Shown here: in pieces, positions 37,301 through 51,881 of the stretch | Layout of the letters: each line of letters begins with the position of its first letter | Numbering within the stretch: position 1 is the first letter of the stretch | DNA from: Caprimulgus europaeus | Taxonomy: Eukaryota; Chordata; Aves; Caprimulgiformes; Caprimulgidae | Assembly: GCA_907165065.1 (NCBI GenBank) | Contig: OU015525.1 | Span: 2,484,622 to 2,548,621 of the forward strand | Direction: 5' to 3' | DNA length: 64,000 nucleotides | Program-made: the position numbers and the translations under genes | The notes under the pieces: generated by a model | What the model saw: the letters and a program-made list of their open reading frames with translations, nothing else | Database searches by the model: none | Told to the model about the DNA's origin: nothing

Positions 37301-40300
37301 GGTTGTTCATCTGGGATGCCTCAGCTCAGTTTGCATGCATCTGAGTTTTTGAGGTTAGGTTTTTTTCCTACACTTTGTACTGTATTCAGCTTCTTTCAGC
37401 AGGAGACTCAAGAAATGCCTGTGATCTCAGTTACAACTAAAGGTGAGCACTCCCTAACTTTGTGCCTACAGTGTCATTGTCTTTCTCTGACCTGGACACC
37501 CAGGATATGATTGTAATCAATGGAGAAGTCATAGAGCTCAAGGTCTGACCATTGTATCCATCTCTGTTAGATGAGATAAGCTTCTTACTAAAAGCCCTCC
37601 TAGATATTGCACCATAAACTGTTAACTCTTCAATAAGAATGATGTCTCTGGTTTGTGTGCACTGAGCCTTTAGGAAATATGTCTCAGTAATGGTCAGACC
37701 CCCTAAATTCAGTCAAATCCCCTGAAAATGTCCTTAATTTCTGTGTGCCTTGATTTACCATCTGCAAACTGGGCTTAATATGCCACTGGAAAATGGACTA
37801 ATAGCTGCACCAAGATTGTTCCTTGGGTTAATGCACAGAGAAAATCAGGCTCCTTACCTCCTCTTTTCTCTCAGAGCAGGAACTCCAAGGCTAACTAATA
37901 AGTACAAAAAAGGGAGGGATATTTCTAGCTCTGCCAAATTCTCAATGCATATCCATGAGGAAAGTGGATTTTGAACCTTTCTGAGAAGCAAGTGTGGCAA
38001 TCAGGAGCACCCAAGGCACTGGCAGGGGTTCTGCATGCTCTTTTTCAACCCTCTGCCTCAAGGCAGTGTATCTTCCAGAAACTGAAAAGAGGGTTTTGCA
38101 CCTTGGGGCTGTTGTCCCTGGTAGACCCAAGATACATAGAGCCTTCTACCATGTTATGTGTTTTGCAAAGAGACATAGTACTCCTAGAATTCATTCACTC
38201 CTACTCATCCAAAGGAACAAGACTTTCTCATCTTCTGACATAGGGCTCTGCAAGGAAAACCATTGTACCAGTATAAATGGTAGATGCTGGTTGAATTGGT
38301 GGCTTTCCACCCTTTTTGAACACAACTTTTCTGTCAGCTTCAGAGTAGTGTCCATACCTTGCTCATGGGAGATAAGTTGACAGAGCTTCTAATCTGTTTT
38401 CACTGAAGAACCCTTGGAAATCCTTCCTGACACAGAAACTTTTCTCCTGTCCTCTCTGGTGTAGTTAAATTGGTATTGAGACATAACCCAAAGGCATTGA
38501 TTCCTTCAAGGCTACAGTGTGTCAGGCACTGAATATTCACCTGGGGAAAGATGGTCTTTGCTCTGAAGATCTGACCATTTAGCAAGAGAGGACAGTTTTA
38601 AGATGCCTCATTACCTTCTTCATTTTTTTTAGATAAGGAACAGAGGGATTACACAACCTTCTGGTACCAGAGGTAATCTGTGCCAAAGCTTGGAAATGTC
38701 AGTTCAGAAGAGGATGAAAATATCACACCAGAAGTGTTGTACCACTTTGGAAAATATAGTCATCAACATGAGATGGAAGGTAACAAAGCTGCAAGTGAAC
38801 TCATACATTTGGGAAAATAATAACAAATAACTTGTCCTCTAACATCAGGACTCATCCATTGGAACTGTCAGAGGAAATGAGATCTGAGCACAGTCCTAGA
38901 GAGGATTTGGTAAGATGTTTACAGAAGAAATCAGGAGATATTTCTGCTTTTGTACTGATAAGATCCCACCTGGCCTAATTGTGTGCAATATTCCTGCTTG
39001 GGAAGACAAGCTCAGCACTTCAGTGAGCAGAACAAAACCATAAAGGGAGCATCTTTCATGAGGAGAGACCTTGGGCAGGTTAGGGAAATGGAGGCCAAAA
39101 GGACACATTCTTTTTATAAAATACAGTTTAAAAATAATTTAAAAATGTGTTGCAGTACAATATTTCTTAGGTACCACCTGGAGAATCCCTAAGTCAAGAA
39201 GGCAGACCATGGGTTGTATGCCACCAGTCTAATAGACAACCAGGTTGGTATATAGGAAATGTCAAGAAATAATAAAAATAAAGTCTCAGGAGTAAATTTT
39301 TTCTAGAAAATAGTGAGAACAGGAAGATCTTTCCTCAGCTGGAGGCAAGAGAATCAGACCAACTAGAAGAAACAAGACCAGGTCATAAGAGGGATAACGT
39401 CACTCACAGAGTGAGTAATCTACTTCTTGGTAATCATGAGACAAGTGATTAAAAATGCAGTCAGCACACAGCTCAGAGGGGCAAAGATAGAAATCACTTT
39501 GCTGATGCTTGACTATTGCACAAGCATTTTCTGATTATACCATTCCTTGCTTTTTTAAATTTGGCTTTTTTCTCTACAGCCTGGTATAAAGCACTTTTAC
39601 TGTCCCTGATGTGGTCTGTTATGGTCTCCCTGATGTGTCCCTTAAGGTCTGTTAGAGGTTGTTAAATCCAATAACCCAATATGTGAGAGGCTGCTGTAGT
39701 TCCATGTCCCCAGGTACAGCCAGCAGTAAAATTGAGCACATTTTCCAGATGAATGCCCCAATATATTTCAATTTATATATATATACATATATAGGTATGC
39801 ATATATGTATATACATGGCCAACCACACAGATCAGTACAGACAGAAAATACAACACAATGCCCCACAAGCATCTACTTAAATACATAGCACTCCCAGAGA
39901 CATGAACACCACTGATGGACTGATCTTGTTCCTCCTCTCCAGTTGACCAGGACTGAAGCTGCTATAGGAATATGCATGCACACAACACAGGTTTCTCCAG
40001 TAACCAGTTTTAGATGGCTGATGTAGTAGCTGGCCCTCAAATCCCCAGGTCCCCCTGGTCGTTGCCATCTGGACATTTGAGCCTTGATGGTTCATGGCAT
40101 CATTCTAGCTGCTGGCACATGTGTCTATCCTCCTACTCAACAGCTACTTCAATTTGGATTTCACTACTGTTCTCATATACTCCACCAGAGTAGAGACTGC
40201 ACTCACCCAGAAGATCATTAGAAATAATAGGATTTAATGAATATTGAACATGGTCTGCAGAGATTGGGGCAGGAGCTGGCCAGATCAACCCATACTGCCC

Positions 40301-41791
40301 TGTAGCCTGTTCACACCAGAGCAGTCTCTTTTGTCCCCTTGCCCCTCTCATTTTCCTTGCTTGCAATTCATGTTGATCCTTCACTTTTCCTGCTTTTTGG
40401 CCCTAAGCAACCCTTAATAATCCTCATGTGTTCTTACAGTCCCCTTAAAAACATCCCAGAATAAGTTTAGACATTCCTCAAAGACATAGGACATCCAGCT
40501 GTGTGTATATTGAATTGTTCCTTGACATAATACATCTATACAAGGGTAGTTGCCTCCTTGCAAAATTGGCTTGGTGTGAGTAGGTCATAGGAAAATGGCA
40601 ACAAGAGCAGAAGCACCAATGATGACAGAGGATAGATTTAAAAGTTTCAGGTAAGCTCATTCCCTGGATATCATGAAGCTGCTAGAAGCCAGTATCTCCA
40701 GGTTTAATGAGGGATGGAGCTGTGAAATCCTGAGAACTTGTTTCTCACACCAACTTTAGGACCTTTAGGACCCATTTTATATGTCTTACAGAGGCAACTT
40801 TATCCTTGGTAGGAGGATGATAAAAGGTCACTGAGATACTGCAACTCACACCACAGTAACAGCAGAAATCCCACATAGGCTTGGAGGTCATTGTCATATT
40901 CAGCAAGGGAAAGGTTAGGGTTATAGGAAGAGTAAAAGCTATAGCTGGAGCCAAAGAGTAAAGGAGAATAATAGCATTGTGCAAAAAGTCAGCTTGTGTC
41001 CTCTGCTCTACTAGAGAGTCAATGCCCTCAGGTCATTTTTCATCTCTGGTGAGTAATCTTCTTTTCTCCAAGGCTGTAGTCTAAAATGGTTATAACTAAC
41101 CAAGCTTCCAGCAGTTACTAGGGTTTACTTAGGAGTCATCTAGGGACAAATGCACAGGAGTTGGAAAATGTAATTATTAGAGAGATTTTTATTCAGGAGA
41201 ATATGCAAAATTAAATGTGCTTTGCTGGGGAGAAGAGAAAAAAAAACTTAAAGGTCATTTAACAACCTGTCTGATAACAGTGAAGTGTTCTCACTTCACG
41301 TAGCGTGTGACCAGACAAACTTTCCTTATTATATTTTTAATGCTAGCAACTGTGAGAATCTAAAATTTTCAATACTTAGATGCCTCCACTTCTTCTTTTA
41401 CACTTAATCACCCTGCAGCAATGCATATTTCCACGTGTGAAAAGTGCACCACATGATGCAACGTGGAGGTGACTGTTCACATAATGAAGCTGTAGCAGTC
41501 AGTCTGTAGCATATTTTACATAGCCAAAAGGACTCTTAAAAGGTTCTCATTACATAAGGATGTAGATGTCAAAATTAAAGTTGAAACAAGGCCAGGATAA
41601 ATAGGATTCAACTCATCTAGCTTTAGCTGTCTGAAGGAAAAGCATCCGAGCTGCTCTATGGCAGGTGGTTGTCTCCTGCCATCGACTAGCAAAAGCAAAC
41701 TGCATTTAGCACTGAAGCCTGAACTACAAACACAGTGTGACACCTTTTTTCATGGTGGGAAAATCAACTTATTGTGGGAATCAAAGCAAAA
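37301..41791. other. Unique sequence, no gene seen
   Basis: The longest stretch without a recognised transposon (about 4.5 kb). A TA-rich run lies at 39771-39814. No open frame has recognisable content. The longest is 128 codons at 37994-38380. Confidence 0.5.
39771..39814. repeat. TA-rich simple sequence
   Basis: Alternating AT/GT/AC dinucleotides (TATATATATATACATATATA and onward), partly self-complementary. Likely an interrupted dinucleotide repeat. Confidence 0.8.
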
Positions 41792-41942
41792 TGGATGTGG
41801 AAGTGTTCAAGGCCAGGTTGGATGAGGCTTTGAGCAACCTGGTCTAGTGGAAGGTGTCCCTGCTGCTGGCAGGGGGGTTGGAACTGGATGAGCTTTAAGG
41901 TCTCTTCCAACCTATACCATTCTGTGATTGATTCTATAGTAT
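41792..41942 (+). mobile_element. CR1 LINE 3' tail fragment
   Basis: From GTGGAAGTGTTCAAGGCCAG through GGGGGGTTGGAACTGGATG to CATTCTGTGATTGATTCTATAG. It ends about 22 bases before the long pyrimidine repeat. Confidence 0.94.
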
Positions 41943-41963
41943 GTCATGGCCCTCAGGGTTTTA

Positions 41964-42350
41964 CTCCTTCTCTTCTCTTCTCTTCTCTTCTCTTCTCTTC
42001 TCTTCTCTTCTCTTCTCTTCTCTTCTCTTCTCTTCTCTTCTCTTCTCTTCTCTTCTCTTCTCTTCTCTTCTCTTCTCTTCTCTTCTCTTCTCTTCTCTTC
42101 TCTTCTCTTCTCTTCTCTTCTCTTCTCTTCTCTTCTCCTCTTCTCTTCTCTTCTCTTCTCTTCTCTTCTCTTCTCTTCTCTTCTCTTCTCTTCTCTTCTC
42201 TTCTCTTCTCTTCTCTTCTCTTCTCTTCTCTTCTCTTCTCTTCTCTTCTCTTCTCTTCTCTTCTCTTCTCTTCTCTTCTCTTCTCTTCTCTTCTCTTCTC
42301 TTCTCTTCTCTTCTCTTCTCTTCTCTTCTCTTCTCTTCTCTTCTCTTCCT
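41964..42350. repeat. (TCTTC)75 microsatellite, 387-base pure pyrimidine tract
   Basis: 33 exact TCTTC units (41971-42135), one three-base interruption (TCC at 42136-42138) that shifts the phase, then 42 exact units (42139-42348). Every base from 41964 to 42350 on the plus strand is C or T. The repeat contains no stop codon in any frame, so it creates long false open frames on both strands. Such homopurine/homopyrimidine arrays can adopt triplex structure and are prone to slippage and assembly error. Confidence 0.98.
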
Positions 42351-44605
<2,255 letters not shown>

Positions 44606-44606
44606 T

Positions 44607-44698
44607 ATTGAAGTCGGCAATGTTAGGTTTACAGTTGGGCTCAATGATCTTGAAGGTCTTTCCCAACACAAACCATTCTATGATTCAATGATTCTATG
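44607..44698 (+). mobile_element. CR1 LINE 3' tail, about 90 bases
   Basis: GGCAATGTTAGGTTTACAG, then GGGCTCAATGATCTTGAAGG, then AACCATTCTATGATTCAATG and a last ATTCTATG. The 5' truncation point coincides with the end of the TTA array. Confidence 0.92.
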
Positions 44699-45261
44699 CA
44701 CTTCTTATTTCTCCCAAGGCTTCCAAGACTCTGTCCATTGTACTGAACACACCATGGATCTCCTGTTGTCCAAAAAGTTCAGGATAAAGAAGGGAGAAGG
44801 GAAACTATGACTTTTAGATCATGGGTTTTCCTTCTCAGGCTCAGCCTTGTGATGGTATTTCACAGGTCTTCCTAAAGGATCAAGACTGAGAGGTTATGGT
44901 CATGGGGTGATCTTTCTGGGGACTGTGGTAACTGGTGACATTCTCTTATGTGTTTGTGTGTGTTTTCACAGATGATTTTTATCAAGACAAGCAACACCTT
45001 TGCCTGAAGGTACAGAGAGCCCCAAAATAACCTGAGTTACTCCATGCTCAGTTTTGCTTAAGCCAAAGCAATGTTAATCCATAAACCAAATAAGCTGTTC
45101 AGGGATATTGGTGTTTAAGACTAGTGTGTATTCTACCTTCTGAAAAGTTTAAGGAGCAGCACTTGCCTCCCTAAATTGTTTACAACTGAGCACAGTAGTA
45201 TGGAGTTACATATCTCTGCCTACTTTGTAAATACGTTTACAAAATTGATGTGCCAAGAGTT
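44699..45261. other. Unique spacer, no gene seen
   Basis: About 560 bases with nothing recognised. Confidence 0.5.
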
Positions 45262-46012
45262 CATGGAACCAAATAGATTATTTCAGTTGGAAGGGACCTA
45301 CAGTGATCATCTAGTCCAACTGTCTGACCACTTCAGGGCTGAGCAAAAGGTAAAGCATGTTATTAAGGGCATTGTCCAAATGTCTCTTAAACACTGAAAG
45401 ACTTGGGGTATCAACCACCTCTCTAGGAAGCCTGTTCCAGTGTTTGACCACTCTCTCAGTAAAGAAATGCTTCTTAATGTCCAGTCTAAACCTCCCCTAG
45501 TGCAGCTTTGAACCATTCCCAGGCTTTCTATTACTGGATGCCAGGGAGAACAGCTCAACACTTCCATCCCCACTTCCCCTCCTCAGAAATCTGTAGAGAG
45601 CAGCGAGGTTGCCCCTCAGCTTTCTTTTCTCCAAACTAGACAAACCCAAAGTCCTTAGCTGTTCCTCATAGGACATTCTTCCAGCCCTTTCACCAGCTTT
45701 GTTGTCCTCCTCTGGACACATTCAAGGGCCTTCACATCCTTCTTAAATGGTGGGGCCCAGAATTGTCCACAGTGCTGAAGGTGAGGCCACACCAGTGCTG
45801 AATACCATGAGATAATCATGCTGTGTTGGATGCAGCCCAGGCTGTGGTTTGCCCTCTTGGCTGCCAGGGCACACTGCTGACTCATGTTGAGCCTGCTGGC
45901 AGCCAGCACCCCAGATCCCTTTCTGCAGGGCTGCTCTCCAGCCACTCCTCTCCCAGTTTGTACTTGTGCCTGGAATTACTCCTTCCTAGGTGCAGAATCC
46001 AGTATTTCGATC
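45262..46012 (-). mobile_element. CR1 LINE fragment
   Basis: Tail at the left is decayed (CATGGAACCAAATAGATTATT) but is followed by AGTTGGAAGGGACCTACAGT and the rest of the CR1 3' end. On the minus strand the ORF2 C-terminus is legible in two frames: [20 protein letters not shown] near 45900 and LGLSSLEKRKLRGNLAALYR near 45620. It belongs to a subfamily different from its neighbour at 46042, which lies only 30 bases away on the same strand. Confidence 0.94.
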
Positions 46013-46041
46013 CTTGACTGCCTAGGTACTGCTAAATGCTT

Positions 46042-46620
46042 ATAATCACAGAATCATTGAATGGTTTGAGTTGGAAGGGACTTTTCAAGGTCATCTAGTC
46101 CAACCTCCCTGCAGTGAGCAGCGACATCTTCAACTAGATCAGGTTGCTGAAAGCCCCATCCAACCTGACCTTGAATGTTTCCAGGGGTGGGACTTCTACC
46201 AGCTCTCTGGGCAACCCAATCCACTGTTTCACCACTCTTATAAAAATTTTCTTCCTTATATATCTTAGTTAAATCTTCCCTCTTTTATTTTAAAACCATC
46301 ACCTCTCGTCCTATCACTAAAGACCTTGCTAAAAAGTCTGTCCCCATCTTTCTTTTAACCCCATCTTTAAGTATTGAAAGGCCACTATAAGGTCTCCCTG
46401 GAGCCTTCTCTTCTCCAGGCTGAACAACGCCAACTCTCTCAACCTTTCTTCACAGCAGAGGTGTTCCAGCCCTCTGAACATTTTTGTGGCCTCCTCCAGA
46501 CTTGCTCCAACAAGTCCATGCCTGTCTTGTGCCAAGGACCCCAGAGCTGGATACAATACTGCAGGTGGGGTCTCACCAGAGCAGAGTAGAGGGGCAGAAT
46601 AACTTCTCTTGACAAGGCCC
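46042..46620 (-). mobile_element. CR1 LINE fragment
   Basis: Starts with AATCACAGAATCATTGAATG and ends in the ORF2 region near CTTCTCTTGACAAGGCCC. The minus-strand frame shows [20 protein letters not shown] and [20 protein letters not shown]. The separate tail proves a second insertion rather than a continuation of the copy to the left. Confidence 0.94.
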
Positions 46621-47601
46621 CCTTACTTGGGACTTGGCACAGATGTAGAGGACCTAACACAACTGCTCAACAACTGACTTCATCTCCAAGACATAATATT
46701 TGTTTCTGGAAGCAAAAGAACCACAGTGAAGATTAAATTCCCCCGCAACTCAGCAGTCCTCGTTGTAACTCAAGGAAGAGATGTCGATATCTTCCAGGCT
46801 GCTGATGGTGGATCTGGGCTTCCTGCCTTCAAGCTCACCAGTTAGTGTTGTGACCTTCTACTAATCCTAGTTTTAAGGAGGATAGCATTGTTTTATTGGA
46901 GAACTGTTGGCAGAATAGTTTGTTTAGGACAACATGTTATGAACCTTGCATAGGAGAAAATTAAGGTAACAGCAGGATAAGTGAGAAACACTTGTATTCA
47001 CTCACAAAATAAAATATTACTGCTCTAAGTGCTCTCTGCCACGCTATTGTGGATGCACTTAACGGCTGCAGATCTACAAACCTTGGTACCAATATCTCCT
47101 GGGCTCTGTCATCTGAATTTTACCCACAGAAAATCTGGGATTGTGGGAGCTGGTGACTGAATTAGCTGATGGTTTCCTCAGTGTCCTCGTCTGCAGGAGC
47201 ATCTGGCAGTGATTTCTGTTTGCACATGGCTTGCTGCCTGAATTAAGCTTATTGTGATTTATGTAAACACAGCATTGAGATGGTTTGCCAGCTAGCACAG
47301 GGAAATGGCTAATCAGTTTTGCTTCAGGAAAACAGATCCAGGGGAGGCCTGGAATCTCCTCACTTCCTCCCATCTTTAAGGTTTGCAAACAAATCAGTCC
47401 AGAACGTGACTGTATCTGCATTAGGCAAAAAGCAATTTAGGACAGCAACTCTATGTTTGCCAGGGTCAGAGTGTGTCTGTTGAATGGAAAGTCGCCAACA
47501 CACGTTCATCTGGCTCAGGTGGGAAGGGTGGATTTTGAATTAATGAACTGAGTTTGGATGGACAACCTGGATTCTGCCTAGAGAAGGATTAAGATTTAGC
47601 T
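46621..47601. other. Unique sequence, no gene seen
   Basis: About 1 kb. The part 47130-47330 is a mixed, non-repetitive stretch with homeodomain-like and forkhead-like cores (AATTAAGC, TGTAAACA). No evidence of coding. Confidence 0.45.
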
Positions 47602-47902
47602 AATCATAGAATCATAGAATGGTTTGGGCTGGAAGGGACCTTAAAGATCATCCAGTTCCAACCCCCTGCCAGCAGCAGGGACACCTTCCACTAGACCAGG
47701 TTGCTCAAAGCCTCATCCAACCTGGCCGAGAACACTTCCAGGGAGGAGGCATCCACAACTTCCTTGGGCAACCTGTTCCAGTGTCTCACCACCCTCACAG
47801 TGAAGAATTTATTTCTAATATCCAATCTAAACCCACCCTCTATTAGCTTAAAGCCATTCCCCATTTTCCTGTCATTAACTGACCTTGTGAAGCTAATCTC
47901 AC
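47602..47902 (-). mobile_element. CR1 LINE 3' fragment
   Basis: AATCATAGAATCATAGAATGG begins an intact tail. GGTTGCTCAAAGCCTCATCC and TCTCACCACCCTCACAGTG follow, ending near GACCTTGTGAAGCTAATC. Closely related to 8222, 51571 and the tails at 41792 and 63087. Confidence 0.95.
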
Positions 47903-50900
47903 CTTGGGGCAGCAGGATGTACTTGAGGGGTCTTCATGTGGTTTTTGGTGTTATTTTTATTTTTGGTATTAGTTTTATTTTGCACCACAATTCTAATTTT
48001 AATCAAATTGCTTCATTACTGAGGGTCTCAGTTGGCCCATCAGTTTCACACCATGAAACAGTGGCTTGCTACCCAAACCAGGGAGCTGTGAGATGCTCTA
48101 CACAGGCTTCCATGTGCTGAAATCCTTAGACAGAAGAGACTATTATGGGACAACATAATTATTCTAATTTTTAAATTGAGGTAGACAATACAAAGAAAAT
48201 AAAGCAAAAAGAAAACTAAACTGGAGATGACATGATCTTTTGTAAAAAGTTCCGTGCGTCATCACCCCCTCCTCCCCCTCTTTCCAGTCCTGTTCCAGCT
48301 GCAGCCATGGAGATTTATGGATGCACACATTCTAATTTGCTTTATGTTTCGTCTGGAGAAAGCCACAGCTGTACAGAGCTACTTTGTCAAGAAAATGTCA
48401 CATTGCACTTAATTGCCTGATAAAGAATGACAAGTCAGAAACAATATAACTAAAGTGCTCAACTTTTTTCTTGTTTTTTACTTTTTTTTCCCCCCAATAT
48501 ATAATTTCCATTTGCTGAGGATTGGTTTTACAACAGAGAGAGTCATTGTGTGATTCTCAGTCATAATTTTTCACCTGAAAAGCTACCCAATGAAAGACTG
48601 CCATCTCCCCACGCTTTCCTTTCACATCATATGATGATAATCTGAGTAGACTCCCTTTTCACTGAAACATCTGCTTTGTGTTTTGATGGGTAAGACGAAA
48701 TGTACATAAAAATTAATTTGGGCTGTAATGAATTGATTAATGGGTTTAGTAAATCCACTGTATTCTCTCCCACTTCGCTCCACAGCAGTACAACAGCAGT
48801 TAAAGAGCTTTGTGTAGTCTGCAAAAGCAGGAGTTCAAGTTTGTTTCCTGTCAAAGAGAATACTGAAGGTGGCACAGTTGGATAGAAGCAACAACCTGAA
48901 CAGGGAGAGGTCTGTGGCTGTGACAGGACACCTACAAGATGGACCTGTGGAAGGATGTCACTGTGTGACCACAGTTGGTGTTACCACCAGAAATCTCTGG
49001 GAAAGGAAATAAGATTTTATAAAAATTCCTGTCTAGTAATAGTCACCTCATTTAGAGAGGGGAGAAGGGGGAACCAAGAAGAACCCCATATAATCTCAAT
49101 TTAATTATTCAGTAAGAAGCTTCCATATGAAATCACAACCTTTTTCAGCTGTATTGCCATAAAGATACATGGACTCAAACCAGCAGATTTTAGGGTGCAC
49201 CAAAGCCCTCATAGCATGGGTATCATGGTGCTATTTCTCCTGCCAGCTTCTCAGGCCAGGACTGGTCAGCATCATACCTATGACCATCCTCATACTTCAG
49301 CTCATGAGACAACCACTTGGATTTATGACAAACTGTCTTTGGATCAACTAAAGCACAGGGTTTCAAACTTGCATCACTGGGACAAGTCTGAATTCCCCTC
49401 CTGAAACTCTCTGCAAGAATAATATCAATACCATATTCTGTGAATTTAACAGAATCTGTTGTTATTTTTTCATCTCTTGATGTCTGCTTATAATTTATGT
49501 TGTGAATATGGCAATCTTAATCTCTCAGGTTGACAGCTGCTGGGAGAAATATACTGGGAGAAAAAATCACTTTATGAATGTCATTTTTTATAGTCTTCCT
49601 TTGGAATCTGAGATTAGTATTGGGAATGGGGAGAGGTATATTTTTTCTAGCACATTTCCTATCCATCTGGAACAAGAGTGAATTCTCTTCGTTACCAGAA
49701 TTCTCCATATTTCTATTCTCTTCCAAGTATTTTTATAAATCCTCAGCAACAAAAGCAAGAATATGGTTATTTGAATTACTTTTTTCTTCTCTTTGATTCA
49801 CTTTCAACTGACCACTTCCCAGCCATGAGGAACACCTCGTTCTCATAACAAAATTATTAGTAGTAATTTTTATTTCCCAATCACAAAATCCAGTGAGATT
49901 TTTCTAAGTGGGTATGACTCTCATAAAGAAAGACTAGGAATTATAATCAGAATAATTGGTTTTGGTTGTTAGGCAAATCCATTTTTCTCAGCACTGCTTG
50001 TTTCACCAACTTCCAGGAGCACATGGTTGAAAACAGAAAAGAGTAAATTGGGAGGAGGACTTGTTTGGACGTCTCCCTGGCTATTTTCATTATTCAGTTG
50101 GTACAGCACCCTCAAAGAAAGTGCTGGCAGAATTTTAATTTATTCTTTAGTTCTTTGGAAAGTCAGAGGAGAAGTTACTTCTCTCCTTGTTTGGACAAGC
50201 TGGCTGCAAGTGAAAGCCAAAGGATATTAGCTCCTTGGAACCAGAGCCTCCCTCAGACATTTCCAGTACCAATGTTGATTCCCCTTCAGCCAACTCAACT
50301 GGTGCTGGCCCAGCAATGGATAATTGAACCCATACTTCAGGTGAGAACTGCAATTGTCATTGGGCCCCAAGTTCTGATCTGTTTCAGCACATAGCTTGCT
50401 AAGCAAAGCCAAACTTTATCTTCTCAGATGATCTGTGGATCTTTCTCCTCTCTCTGGCATCTGAACTCCTCATTGGGTATATTCCCTAGAAGAGAATGAA
50501 AATTAAACCTAGTGGATGTCTCTGTAACATCCATCTTCACTGCTAGGACCAGCAAGTCTGGGTAATGAATGAGATTTTCCTTCACTTCTAGTGGAAGCAC
50601 CTCTTAATTTGGCTGGGAAAAATCACTGGAGAATGGTCTTCACGAGCAGCAAATGCTGCTTCTCTGTCTCTGCCCTTCCCTACCTCTTCCATGAAAATCA
50701 AGGAGGCTGGGTAGCTGATATCCTGGTGTGCTAGCAACACATGCTCTACCTTACTCATTATTGGGATGCCTGTCATGAGGGTGGTCTGCAGTTTATGCAG
50801 CAGCAACAGCTTCAGCACCTGCTACTCTTCCATGAAAGCACAAGAGAGGAGCCAGGACACATGCTCCAGCTGTGAAAGCAGGAAGTTTGAGTGGTGACAG

Positions 50901-51570
50901 GTCCTCTTTACCAGCATCTCTTCCTCACTTTCCCTCCATCTCTTGGGATCCTATAATTTTTTTTAATAACATCTGCTTGGGAGTTTTTTTCCCCACTTCT
51001 AACACTGCCTACCTGAGTTAGGTAGCTCAAATGGAAGTGAGAAGAAACCCAGGTGCTCTAGTGCCAAGTCAAAGTTGATGTAATTGCACTCTGGAGCCAA
51101 GAAGCATCCTGCATTCCCACTACAGAGAAGATTGTGCACAAGAAATTGCAATACTCAACAAATTAAGAGTGAGTTTACAAAAATCACACAAAATTTTAAC
51201 CAAGAGGACCATAAAAAGTGTTATATTATTTCCATAGTGAGGATCAGCAGTCTGACCATTTGAATTTTAAGACAAGAAGAAATGAAAATGTGAATGGTGG
51301 CACGTAATTGTAGAGGTAAAGGTTGACTCTGGCAGAAGTATTTACTTAATTGCTCAGATCTGCTGCAGGACCTGAAGCAAGTCATTTTGTTTGCCTTCAT
51401 TCTTTTATGTTATATCAACTCTAGACTCTAGGTAAGGACAGAAGAGTTTCATTAACTCCTGCTACTGGGGTTTCCATCCAACTTTTCTTTATATTTCACA
51501 TTGTACTCAACTCTATTCCCCTCTTGCTGACTCTAACTGCATTTGATAAAATGTCTAGAAAGATAATAAT
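47903..51570. other. Unique sequence, no gene seen
   Basis: 3.7 kb with no recognised transposon. The interval 48230-48440 has a mixed composition with retained CpGs and AATTTGC/AATTGCC cores, and could be a non-coding element. No open frame above about 110 codons. Confidence 0.45.
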
Positions 51571-51881
51571 AGAATTATAGAATCATAGAATAGTTTGGGT
51601 TGGAAAGGACCTTAAAGATCACCCAGTTCCAACCCCCCTGCCATCAGCAGGGACACCTTCCACTAGACCAGGTTGCTCAGAGCCTCATCCAACCTGGCCT
51701 TGAACACTTCCAGTGAGGAGCATCCACAACTTCTCTGGGCAACCTGTGCCAGTGTCTGACCACCCTCACAGTGAAGAATTTCTTCTTAATATCTAATCTA
51801 AACCTTCCCTCTTTCAGCTTAAAGCCATTTCCCCTTGTTCTGTCATTAACTAACCTTATAAAAAGTCCCTCCCTATTTTTT
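51571..51881 (-). mobile_element. CR1 LINE 3' fragment
   Basis: GAATTATAGAATCATAGAAT starts the tail. TTGAACACTTCCAGTGAGG, TGTCTGACCACCCTCACAG and CTTTCAGCTTAAAGCCATTT follow. Similarity ends around AAAAGTCCCTCCCTATTTTT. The minus-strand frame reads [20 protein letters not shown], the usual end of ORF2. Confidence 0.95.

Noticed and set aside
41964..42350. Reading the pentamer array as a CRISPR-like or minisatellite array
   Set aside because: There are no spacers. It is a pure short tandem repeat in a vertebrate genome.
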